Assembly: GCF_030272615.1 (NCBI RefSeq)
Contig: NC_081406.1
Span: 110,827,783-110,891,782, forward strand
Source of the DNA: Cryptomeria japonica
Lineage: Eukaryota; Streptophyta; Pinopsida; Cupressales; Cupressaceae
Reading direction: 5' to 3'
DNA length: 64,000 nt
Part shown: positions 1-9,999 of the stretch, piece by piece
Layout of the letters: each line of letters starts with the position of its first letter
How positions within the stretch are numbered: position 1 is the first letter of the stretch
Translations under genes and position numbers: made by a program
Notes under the pieces: generated by a model
What the model saw: the letters and a program-made list of their open reading frames with translations, nothing else
The model's database searches: none
Told to the model about the DNA's origin: nothing

Positions 1-60
1 GCGGGCCCACCATTCCCGAAAGTGTTTTCAGAGGATTAAAAGCCGATCAGCTTAAGAGAT

Positions 61-215
61 GATCCAACGGCCTGCGCTATTTCACAAGGGTAAGATGCAT
101 GTTCTTTATACCCCACAAAATAGTGAGAGTGAACGAGAGCTGTCCACGTGTCATGATGACATGTGGTCTAAGAAGAAAGTGTGGGCCTGCCAAGGTGGAT
201 TCGGTGGTATAAAAG
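61..215 (+). promoter_or_regulatory. M-1 promoter region with TATA box, G-box and CGCTATTTC-type motif
   Basis: Seen in order: GATCCAACGG (61-70), TGCGCTATTTC (75-85), a TTTATACCCC block, a partly decayed AAAATAGTGAGAG, a CACGTG G-box (145-150) and TATAAAAG (208-215). The same order recurs upstream of M-2 and M-3 on the other strand. The motif pair GATCCAACGG plus GCGAAATAGCG also occurs upstream of the TATA box in B-family LTRs, which suggests a shared U3. Transcription would start near 240, giving a ~480-nt leader before the gene's ATG at 717. Confidence 0.55.
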
Positions 216-882
216 AAAGACACGCGTCTAGTATCAAGTGGAATGCGAAGGGGATTTCAAGGCCAATGGTTGGATGCCGCGTGGTATTATGTAGCCAATA
301 GAAAAGACAGACCCAGAGCAAAGCCAAAGCCATCAGTTAACGAAAGAGTAAAATGAAATACTTGCAGGAATGTTGTGACCCATTGGAGTGAAAAATACGA
401 ATTCTCGTATGAATTTGATTTTGAAGGGATGGTCAAAGCATGCAGAATCAATGTTATAGTTAAGGCCCTGAGTACAATATTTGGTTTCCTACCAACGAGG
501 TGAAGATATCTTTTAAAGGATTTTGCAGAAGAGCAGACGCAGAGTTATTTTCCTCAGTTACAGAGCAAGTCGGTTCAGTTGCAGAGCAAATTCCTTCAAG
601 CAAAGAGCAAGTTCTCTCATATTTTTGTGTAGCAATTCTTGTATAGTGTTCTAAATAAGATAATTAATCTATCGCAAAATTGTTTAAAAGTGGTATTCAT
701 TTCTTGCATTTTCAAAATGGCTCCTAAAAGAGAATTTTCTGGCAAAGTTAACTATTTAGAAAGGAGTGTGTGTGATGATTTTTTAGAACAGTTGACATTG
801 TCAACTAATCAGGCATCAAAGGTAAAAGAGTTAGTGCCCAAGGCTCCCCATCTAAAGATAGGAGAAGGATTATATGACAAGG

Positions 883-2544
883 TGTAGCGTCGTAAATTGT
901 ACGCACTTGCTAGGGTGGTACAATTTCACACCTAGTTTAGCACCCGCCTTGGCGCATTTTGCATTTTGCATTACATTTCCCCTTTAGCACTTAATTAATT
1001 AAATTAATTAGGTCTAAGGTTCTATTTTATCATCTCCCATATCATAAAGTTGGGCCCTTTCATTAAAGTGTGCCCTTTTCATTTTATTCCTCCTATACAT
1101 CATTTAATCAAAAACCCTAATTAGGTCCTAATTTGAACTTGGGGGCTTGATTTCGGGGGTCAAAACATCTCGAAATCAGCTGTAACTTTGGGATTCGCTC
1201 TAAAATCATCATATCCGACAGTCCTGAAAATTTGGTGAAAAGTTGTCGGGACCATGGCGCCCGGAGTGCAACATGGTCCCGGACATTTTTCCCAAAATTT
1301 TAGGAGCACGATCCAATCATAAAATAAAGCTTAACCCCAAGAAATTGGCGGGAGATTCAATCTCTAAGTCGGCCTAAAGTTGAAATTAAGACCTAGGGTT
1401 TCATAAATAAGAGCTCTCTTTCTTCATTTGAAGGGAGGGGATTTTTGCCTTTGAGGGACCTTCTATGCAGCGAAAGAGCAGATCTTTGAAGACTTCAACA
1501 ACATTCAACATCCTTCTATCAAGCATTTATCAATTTCATTCATCCATTTAGGGCTTGGAAGACATTGAAGAACAATAGGAGATTACCGACTGAAGATTGG
1601 CTTGTACTCCTCCCTTGAGGGTTGGGTATGATTTCATGTTGTTTTCATGTCTTTGCATAAGCTTCAATATATCCTTTATTCATGCTTTAGATCACTTTGC
1701 ATCTTGATTTAGAGCATTTACATTATCATTTACAAGCAATTAGGGTTTACTTTCTAGGTTGCTCTAGTTTGCTTTCTTGCATTTAAGGACCTTGTACACA
1801 CACTAGGTCTGCACACACAATGCATTTTACAATACAACTTGGCTATTCGTGGAGGTGGAAATCACCGAAGCGGGGGTTTGACTAAGGCAAAACCCTATAT
1901 AGCCGCCCACCACACCTTTTCAGATATAAGTGCAGGTTTCAGAATCCGGACGACGCCGCAAGTTACAGATCCGGAAGAAGCAGACGGAGACCGAACTTCA
2001 CACCAAATCTCAAAGCAAAAGACCAGGACAGGGGCATGGGGTGCCCTGGTCCTGCCAGGACAGGGGCGTTGGGTGCCCTGGTCCCTGGGACAGGGGCGCT
2101 GGGCGCCCTGGTCCTTTTGACAGCATTTTTCAGCATTTTTGACAGCTTTGCAAAATAGCAGTTTTCGGAGCAGTTTCAGGGGCAGAATCAGGACAGTGGT
2201 GCCCGTGCCCCCGTCCCAAACATTTTCAGTCAGATTTTAACTCCGGGTACGCATTTGCATTCTTGTCTTGTCCTTGTGTTTACAGCTTTCTATCATTTAA
2301 GTTCAATTCTGTAATCTTGTTATTAGTTCATACTTGCACTTTGGGGTTAGGGATTGAACTTGCATCATTTCATCTTTCAATTACAACAAAGGAATAGAAA
2401 TCCTAATAGGTAGCCCATGGCTCTCTCTTCCACAAGAAGAAGTAGCCAATTGTGTGATACCTCTAGGCTCTTTCGTATTCCACAAGTGTGTGGTTGAAAG
2501 TGAGATTAGGGCATGTTTGCTTAGTGTCACTTTTTCTCCCACAC
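883..2544 (+). mobile_element. Solo LTR S1 (1,662 bp) inside the M-1 gene
   Basis: The insert begins TGTAGCGTCG and ends TCTCCCACACA, so it has TG...CA ends. It is flanked by the 5-bp duplication CAAGG (878-882 and 2545-2549). Removing it restores the reading frame seen in M-2 and M-3 (YDK-GNWLRD). There is no internal gag, pol or second LTR, so it is best read as a solo LTR left after LTR-LTR recombination. A TATA-like CATAAATAAG lies near 1402-1412, followed by GAGCTCTC, the same pair as in solo LTR T (37477-37490). That suggests the two are distant relatives, both on the + strand. The short open frames at 1839-2142 look fortuitous because they cover the GC-rich repeat. Confidence 0.85.
2021..2114. 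repeat. GC-rich tandem hairpin repeat in S1
   Basis: Three units of about 30-32 bp start at 2026, 2058 and 2088, each of the form GGACAGGGGC...GCCCTGGTCC. Each unit is itself a near-perfect inverted repeat (GGACAGGGGCGC against GCGCCCTGGTCC in unit 3), so a transcript could fold into three successive stem-loops. The block stands out from the AT-rich surroundings. Confidence 0.85.
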
Positions 2545-5500
2545 ACAAGGGTAATTGGTTAAGAGACCCACAGGTTGGGCTGTTTGGGTTGGGGTTGTTT
2601 AAAGTGGGATTCAGAATGAGAAACTCTCCTGCCCCACAAAACAATATCTGGGAATTAGATGTTGGGAAATTAGTAGTCCCAGGGGTATTCATGGACACAG
2701 ATTTGCTGACTCAAATTGCGTTCAACTATGATCCAGTCACAAGAAGCATTCAGGATGTAAATGGGAAAACCCTTGTTGAAATTAATGCTGAAGAGTTTAG
2801 GATAGCATTTGGGCTTAATGAGTTCACAAACTTTCTAGAACCTATAAATTTCACATCATTAGCCCAAATTTATAGTGCACAGAGGAGTCATCTCAGGAAT
2901 GGGCCTCTCAAGGAATTGTTTGTAAAAATAGGAGGGTTAATAGTTGTAGGACCTAACACACAAGAGCCCTTTTCATTAAGTATGTTCACTTTGAGGGCTA
3001 AAGGAATGTATTGGGCACTTTGCCAAGTTTTGGGAGAAGATGCTGAAGCAAATATGCCAAATCATTACTTGTTAATGATTGCCCAGATTTTGAATCCTTC
3101 TCTTGCAATCACATTTGATTATGCCTCTTTTATTGCTGATGCTATTCATGGAGGGTTGATAGGAATCAAGAATGGAAAGGTGGATAGGTCTTTCAGATGG
3201 TACTCACTCCTAATGCATCTTTTTCTCTTTAAAGGTGGTGATTATTTCACCAGTGGACTAGACCTAGTTAAGGAGAAGGGAGGAGAAAAAATGCCAGTAC
3301 AATGATGGAGTACTGTTGTCATGGGATAGAGAGGATGCCAGTTTTTTGAAGTTTGATAAATAATTTGCATCCAAAATAAGGACTCTCCTCTACTCTGATA
3401 ACCCAAGAATCCCCAAGGTTCTTCTGGAATTCATAAGACCAAAAGAATTCGCAGAGAATATAAAAATTGTTCATAACTGGGGTGACATTTATTTATATCC
3501 AGTTTCCATAGTTTTCAGAGTTTTTGGTTTCAGAGGCACCCCATTTTTGTTGCCTTACCAGGTCTCTCTCAAAGTAGGAATCACAGAAATCCTTAGACAA
3601 ATTGGTGGCTTACAAGAGACAGAGTTGACAGGCAGGGGTAAAGGAACTATTTTCCCTGTAGCTACCGTAGCCCACCAATTTGTAATAACAAAGGGAGGTT
3701 GGAATTTCTTTGAGGACTTCCTCAAACCTTATCATTTGTCCACTGCAGTGTCCAGGTGTGCTGATCCAAAGGACTTCTTCAATGGTGTGTTTAGGAAGAA
3801 GGTAGCATGCAGAGTTAGGCCTCACCAATTCCAGTTTCTTGAAGACCTCATCAGAAATGAGTTTGATCTCGATGAGAAGGAGCTAAGGAAAGAAAAATGG
3901 GTGGCTTATAAGAAAGCCTTGGATTTTGTGCATCAATTTGATGTTAGCTATGACCCATTGTCTAGCTTTTTCCCACTGGAAGAGAAAATAAAGTTTTTAA
4001 TTATTTTCTTTGAAGATGTGATGTAGACACTGAAGGAGAAGAGGGAAGCTGTAATCAAGAGCAACCCTGAAAAGGCAAGAATAATTCTAAGTAGGTCAGC
4101 TTCCAGCAAAGCAATCCCTCCTAGTGATTATTCACTGCATAAGAAATCCGGTTATAGTGTGCTGGTGCCTGCAATAGTGGAACCCTCTACCTCCAAAGGA
4201 AAGAGGAAGATACAAGATATCATTGACATCCAAGAGAGCCCAAAGAAACAAAGGGTGGGAAAAGAAGTGCAATCAGATACACCTTTGTATTCCCCATCCC
4301 AATCCCCTATCCATATAGGAAATGAGCAAGCAGCAGCTGAGCACCTCTTACAGTTGGGTAGTCTAGGGGAAATTGCATAGACTTATGATGAAGTGGAGGA
4401 AGGGATGCCAGAAGAACCTAATGCTACTAAAATGGATATCACTTCCACTAAACTTAAAGGCCAGGAGTGGGATCCTGAGATAAGGTAGGCAAGTAGTGCC
4501 TTTCTAGCTGATAACAATTTTGTCACATCACAAGCATTTATGCAGTTTACATGGAAACAACACATAGATAAATATAATGCTAGATGTGAAACAAGAAAGG
4601 CCGAGCAGCCCAATAAAGATCCAGCCCTAGTGGAAGAGGAGATAAAGCAAGAGATGATGGAAGAATTTAAAACCATCACCCCTGAGCAGGGAAGAGATAT
4701 GGTAGCACAAGCTGGGGTGCTTATCTTACCCGAATGGGATATTACAGATGCCCTGGTATTAGATGCAGCAAGAAAAGAGACTAAACCTATGGAGGGAATT
4801 ACTTTCAGTAAGGATAATGCTGCACTTGTTATGTGGTCTCTCAAGAGAAATGAGAGTAAGAAAAACAAAGATACCTCAGGGTCAAGTTACCCTGGTGGGA
4901 TGATGGTGAAGAGAGTGCAGAGTACAGGGGTAGTGGAAGTTGCTAGTACTGTGTTAGAGACTGCAAAATTCAGTGTTGCAGTAGCAGAGAAGGAAGCAAA
5001 AGAGAAGAAGGCCCTCCAAATCAAATTGGAAACAGTTTTGAAGGCTTATAACAATGCCAAGGAGGAGATAAGAGGTAAGGATAGCATCATTACCAAGCTG
5101 CAGAGCCAATTGACTGGACAGTACCATCAAGGTGAGTCTTCAACACTGATGATTTCCTCTTCTCCTGCAAGACCTCCACCTACTAGCCCTATCATTGAAT
5201 TTCCACCATCTCCAGCACCCTCCAGCTCTCAAATGATTGAAATCACTCCCCAAGAATTAGAAAACTTGAAACAGGCTCAAGCCTTGTATGCAAAGAAATA
5301 TGAGGAGAAAGTAAGGGCTACAATTTCTAGTTTTGCAGATATAATAAATGCCTCATTGCTCTACAACAATGTAGGTAAAATTATGGAGATATGGAATGAG
5401 CTTAGGAGAGATAAGGCCATTTTGACACCTATTTTTGATAGATGGAGGCTTAGGGAACAAGATCTGGAGTTTATGTGTGTATCCTGCGATGAAGCAAGAG

Positions 5501-6024
5501 CCAATCCCATCATCAAATCCACTTCTGATGTCGCCAAAATCTTAATGCAATTAGCAGCAGAGGTGGACAATGTGGATAGGAAGGTCAATTTGTGCAAGAA
5601 GGAGTACACTGATCAAGTTTTTGAGTTGCTCCCAGGAGTTTTTGCTAACACGGATCAGTTAAAAGACAAACAAACATGGCTTAAGGAGATAGAAGCTAAA
5701 TTGTCAGCAAGAGTTAAAGGAATTATTGATCTTGATGATGCTTCTTTCTTTGTTGTGACAATACAAGAGATAGAGAAAATTAAGTCACATTATGGTTTTC
5801 TCAATTCAGAAGTCAACAAAATGAGAAATTCTTGGAAAAGGTTGACTAAAACTAAAGATAATGTAATTAATTTCTCATGGCCGACAGAAGAGGTATATAG
5901 TGAGTGGACAACTAAATATGCCACTCATGATCCAGAGTAGTTGGAGAGTGCCCCTGAAAAGATAGAAGAGGTTGCAACTGAACAGGTTGTTGAAGAAACC
6001 GCAAAGGCCGAAAAAAGTTTGTAA

Positions 6025-6957
6025 CTATTTTTGCGAAAAGATTGTAACCTCTTTATTTTGAAAGAAATGATTGTAACAAACTCTCCTCGAAAAGTCTGAA
6101 GCTTTGTGCATCCATGTTGTTATAAATGGATACTAGGACTAGAGGAAAAAGATCGCAAAAAATTGTAAGAAAACGCTGCAGAAATTTATCTAAGCTTTTC
6201 TAAGTCTAATGGAGAATCAAATTTCTTGTAATACTTCTTGAACTAGACATCAATATACAGACCATCAGTTTTGAGTAAAGCTTTGTGTTGTCTTCAAGTT
6301 CGTTCACAAATTCATCTACTATTTTCATTTTGAATAATCCAGAGTTGTTCTGTTTGAATGGAATTGCAAAGCAATTTTAGTATAAGTGTTCGTTAGCTTT
6401 TCTCTCTAGGAGAGAAATTAAAGATACGGGATCACTCATACTAGTAAAATCTTTGGAAGGAATTTTGAATTTTGAGAACCATAGCTTAGTTTAGAATGTT
6501 TGAATTCTTGTAAGTGTCAGGCATATACAAGGATTAATAGAAACCAAGCCAACGGGAAGCATAAAGATGTCTTGTTTGGGGAGTTTTATTTGATTTCAGA
6601 TGACTCTATGACCTTGGATAAGGCACTGGTATTAATTGAAGTTGTTTATTGCATGCTTTGTTGATCGAAATGCTGAATTTAAGTACATTTTCCATCCTTT
6701 GTTTTCAGTTGATTTTAAGGTGAATAGATCCACTAGTTTTCTGGTCTGGTTTGCTATGGGTTTATGTTTAAAAGTGTGAATTTAATTCACAAAGGTATAC
6801 CCGCCTAGGCTTAGAATTAGTCCAAAGTGTAGAAGGTCAATCCAAACCTTGTCATATGTTGTCTTGAGAATTTCCTTATCTTTGATGTCTCTTCTATACT
6901 AAGCTTAAATCATATTATTCTAAGGATATTAAAGGGAATCATATTTTGAAGACAACA
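6025..6957 (+). other. 3' segment of M-1, similar to R-U5 of B LTRs
   Basis: This is non-coding sequence after the M stop codon. It contains 'tggataaggcactgg' (6615-6629) and 'aaaggtatacccgcctagg' (6792-6810), both found at matching distances from the end of B LTRs (near 57534 and 57770). It ends GAAGACAACA. The equivalent segment of the second M element is 42291-43227 on the - strand. Confidence 0.65.
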
Positions 6958-7596
6958 GCGCCATTCACACCCAGTCAGTCTTTTGGTCGAACTGAGTGTT
7001 CTAAGATTTGATATATACTTCAAGGTACCTATGTCTCAGATTTGAGGGTCTACGGAGGTCATTTGATATTTTTAAGAAAGGCATCATGAGTTGCCTGAGC
7101 ATTGACTTCATCAAGTCCGCAGTGCCGACAAAACCACTTGGTCATTTTTGACCATTAATATCTCATCACTTAGGATTCATCTTGAGAAACTGTTTGGTAG
7201 AGTTCATGCTTGTACATAAGAGTACATGCCTGTTAGATGGCGAGGTTCAAAAAAGTGTTTTGACCAGTTTGAAAATTACGTCTTCGTGATTAAATGCGAA
7301 AATGTGGCGTAAGTGCCTAAAAGTTGCAAAACTTAGTTTGATGATCCGAAAATGGTGTCGATCGATTCCAGAGGTATGTGTAAGGTTTGTGAGGCATTTC
7401 AGAGGTCAGTTGCATGAAAAGGAAATGTTTTTTTAGTCAGACCCACTTTGGGGCCCGACCTGGCTCATGCTCGTGCATGGTTTTTGTTGGCAAATTGGTT
7501 TATTAAGAGATGATTATGTTTCATTATGTGGGCATATAACTGAGAGGATTTTATGGAACTTTATAGTTTTGAGAACACTATCTATTTTGGGGTAAG

Positions 7597-8080
7597 CTAT
7601 GGACCATTTCTCCAGAAGAAAGAGCCACATCTATTTGTTGGCGTCTTGATGGTAAAGTCCTAGCTATTGGACATAATGATGGAATCGTTTCATTAGATAA
7701 TGCTGAGAATGGAAAGATGTTGAGGAGCAATAGGCCACATAATGCAGCTATTGCATCTCTTAGTTGAGCTAGAGAGGGTAAGATATTCTCAGTTGAACCC
7801 TATGATATGTTCTCATATAAAGACCAGACTCCACATTTTTTTGCCTACACCTCCAAAGGCTCCATATATTCCAGACTTATCTTCTGGAGTCTCTAAATCT
7901 ACAAAGGAGCGAGATGGTATAGATCAAGAATTGATAAACTCTTCTAGGGAATGACTCAACATTCTCTGCAGTGGAGATATGGAGGGGCTTGAGACTTCAT
8001 ATAGACCCAAGGATGCGTCATTATTCAAGGTGGCACTTTGAGAAGATCTTTAGCAATTAATTGTTCTTTGTCATGGAATT
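7597..8080 (+). pseudogene. APC4: Captured fragment of APC4 (anaphase-promoting complex subunit 4), WD40 region
   Basis: The + frame from 7597 reads LWTISPEE, then CWRLDGKVLAIGHNDG (about 7633-7680), then a run like VSLDNAENGKMLRS. This is the second WD40-type blade of plant APC4, the scaffold subunit of the cyclosome E3 ubiquitin ligase. After a stop (7763) and frame changes it continues with YKDQTPHFF, PTPPKAPYIPDLSSG, INSS and LNILCSGDMEG, again in the order of plant APC4. It then jumps to KVAL-EDL-QLIVLCHG, a later APC4 segment. The stops, frameshifts and missing middle show it is dead. No intron is apparent in the first stretch, and a later stretch is joined directly, which suggests a spliced-RNA origin or deletion. 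It is absent from the B LTRs at 53849 and 61557, so it was acquired by this copy. The assignment rests on remembered family motifs. Confidence 0.75.
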
Positions 8081-9421
8081 GAGAAGACTTTCAGCAGCTT
8101 CAGCAAATGGCAAATTCAATATCAGTCAAACCCCCTCATGTGCTCTCCCCTCTCACATGGTAAAAGGCAATAAAACCTCAGAACCAATGCAATTTGTAGA
8201 TGTTTCCATCCTTCAGCGTGGTATTCTCCATGCCCTATGCCTCCTCCTGTGTGGTGTTAAAGCCAACCCTCTGGTCTACGTGTAGTGGAGCTTAAAGAAT
8301 GCAGAAACTCTCAAGCAATGGCAACGTGGCTAGTGTTTTCCCTCTGCCAGTCATCCCTCCAAATCTGACGGTGTAGCCCAGACTCCATGCCCTTTGCCAG
8401 TCCTCTCTGTTGCACGCAAGATTCATCTCCCTTCGTAGGATGTGCATGGAGGAGTTTGGAAAGTTTTAAAGAGGCATAAACAAAATAAAATGCTAATGGC
8501 AATTCCTCTGCATGGTGGTTGACCCAAGCGATGTAATTAGCAGGTCACGTGGGCCATGAAGCCTCCAAGCAAATGCTAGTGCCAGCTCCCCCTGCATGGA
8601 TGGTGTTTGGAGAGGGAATGTAGAAACAGTGTATATCGTGGGAAGAATTATCAATGTCCTGAATGGATAAGTTCATAGCAAGTGAATCTGTTTGTATGTT
8701 GTTATCTAAATATTAGTTCAATGCAGTGGAAATAGTGTATATTATGGGAAGAATTTTTGTACTGTGTTGAGGCCAAAGAGTCTCTTGACCAAGAATGCAG
8801 CATGCAAACATTCAATTAATAGTCAACAATGTGAGTCATTGAATCTTCACATTCTACAACTGGAGAGTAGCAATAAGGCAGATGTGTATTAGCGGATGTA
8901 AAACCAACATTCCATAATTTTTTGCCAGCAACCTCTCCCTGTTATGGTGTGGTTTTCTTTGTGTGGAAATGGAGGAGTTTGGGAGGCATTAAAATTTAAT
9001 CAAATTTCATTTGGAAGGTGTAGTGCCTTCGACTTCCTCTCTTCCTGCATGGCGATGGGCATTGAAACTTCCAAGCGGTTGCAAACCGGCCATTAAAATT
9101 CACTAGAAAACCTTCAAACTTGCAGTCCCAGGCAAAAGGTAATATCCCACATTCTCTGGGGAATGAAATTTTTTGGTATTTATAAGTAAGACCCCACACA
9201 AGTAATGTGTTTGGGCACCCAAGTGGACCCCACACATGTGGGTGTGCTTCTCAAGGCAACCAAGGAGGCCAACAAGTGGTGACAAGTGGACCCACATAGG
9301 CATGGATCTTGAGGCAACCGAATTTTGCAGAGAAAGGGCAGATTAACTAGTGAGCAGGTTGTCGAATATCTATAGTGTGCATGGAAATAGCAAAAATCAC
9401 GTGCGAAAATTGAAGGTTAAA

Positions 9422-9720
9422 GAGTGAGCAAGTTTAAATGATCCAATGGCTCATGTGACTTCATGACCTGAAGTTGCAAGCTTGTTAGCCATTGCGAAAT
9501 GGCGAAAGATAGGTGAGCAGGTTGTTGAAGATCTATGGTGCGCATGGATTCACAAAGGAAAGATGCACGTCAAATACCCTTCATGAAATAGAAAAAATCA
9601 TGTGCGAAAATCGAAGGTTAAAGAGTGAGCAAGTTCAGATGATCCAACGGCTCGTGTGACTTCGTGACCCAAAGATGCAAGCTCATTAGCCATTGCGAAA
9701 TAGCGAAAGATAGGTGGCGG
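9422..9720 (+). repeat. Repeated GATCCAA(C/T)GG ... GCGAAATRGCG module in the B LTR
   Basis: Two related blocks occur (about 9422-9510 and 9600-9715). Each has 'agagtgagcaagtt', a GATCCAAYGGCTC segment, 'agccattgcgaaat' and 'gcgaaagataggtg'. This looks like an internal duplication of a U3 motif set that also marks the M promoters. Confidence 0.6.
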
Positions 9721-9739
9721 GTCTAGGTGGAAAGACAGC

Positions 9740-9910
9740 CCGCAGGTCTCGCTAAGGTGGCGATGATGTGGTGATGACGAAGGCTAACGTGTCACTGAGG
9801 TGGTGACGATGTGGCCAACAAGCAAGTAGACATGTGGCATACAAGTGGTAGTGATGAGGCGTACATGTGGTGGTGATGAGGTGTCATCCGAGGTGGCGCC
9901 CAGTGGACCC
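9740..9910 (+). repeat. GGTGG/GTGATGA-rich degenerate repeat in the B LTR
   Basis: A short G-rich, low-complexity stretch built of 'aggtggygatgatgtgg'-like units. The corresponding region of the 5' B LTR (56320-56710) is longer because of a ~209-bp duplication. Confidence 0.5.
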
Positions 9911-9991
9911 CATCAGCCAATCAAAGGCTGCGACATGGCAAAATCAGGCCAAAAATCAAAGTTAAAATCAAATTTAATATATAGTTGAAAC

Positions 9992-9999
9992 TATATAAG
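9992..9999 (+). promoter_or_regulatory. TATA box of the B LTR
   Basis: TATATAAG lies 1.15 kb before the LTR end and just after a small inverted repeat (ATAGTTgaaACTAT). The 5' B LTR has a weaker version at about 56784 (ACTATAGAG). By position it would be the U3/R boundary promoter. Confidence 0.45.

Larger units (their letters stand above)
717..6024 (+). pseudogene. M gene copy 1: long protein of unknown function, disrupted
   Basis: I do not recognise the family with confidence. The ATG at 717 follows TTTTCAAA and is shared by the three copies, and the frame ends at TAA 6022-6024. The coding part is split after residue ~56 by solo LTR S1 (883-2544). Compared with copies 2 and 3 it has a 2-nt deletion and a stop near 3302-3330 and further stops near 3361, 4024, 4378, 4486 and 5938. 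Layout, deduced by comparing copies: an N-terminal globular region of ~440 residues; a basic stretch with KGKRK and SPKKQR (4197-4260) that could be a nuclear localisation signal; an acidic/helical part; a coiled coil (about 4950-5115); a Pro/Ser-rich linker (about 5155-5235); and a C-terminal helical domain. The N-terminal part loosely recalls the 'putative plant transposon protein' type domains of plant repeats, but I could not verify this. No RT, integrase, protease or zinc-finger motif is visible. Confidence 0.75.
1..6957 (+). mobile_element. Element M-1: LTR-like mobile unit carrying a long gene (5' end outside window)
   Basis: The unit holds a promoter region, a long broken gene (717-6024) and a ~930-bp 3' segment that ends in GAAGACAACA at 6957. 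The same end point appears in an independent insertion (42291, reverse strand, GAAGACAATA), where it is followed by a 5-bp target duplication, so 6957 is a real element end. After 6957 the sequence becomes family-B LTR, so M-1 sits inside a B LTR. The 3' ~800 bp resembles the R-U5 part of B LTRs: both have a 'ggataaggcactg' block, a 'GGTATACYCGCCTAGG' block and a CAACA end. I infer that M is itself an LTR (now solo) with a gene inside. The 5' end lies upstream of the window, so its target duplication cannot be checked here. Confidence 0.75.

Noticed and set aside
59-333. Overlapping open frames of 80 and 60 codons on both strands at the start
   Set aside because: They cover the M promoter with its TATA and G-box; no codon bias or family signal, and the frame is not kept in the other M copies.
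1839-2142. Two overlapping ~70-93-codon frames with WVPWSLGQGRW-type repeats
   Set aside because: They are translations of the GC-rich hairpin repeat inside solo LTR S1.
4383-4868. 161-codon open frame on the - strand
   Set aside because: Shadow of the M gene; equivalent antisense frames occur in M-2 and M-3 because the coding strand is well preserved.
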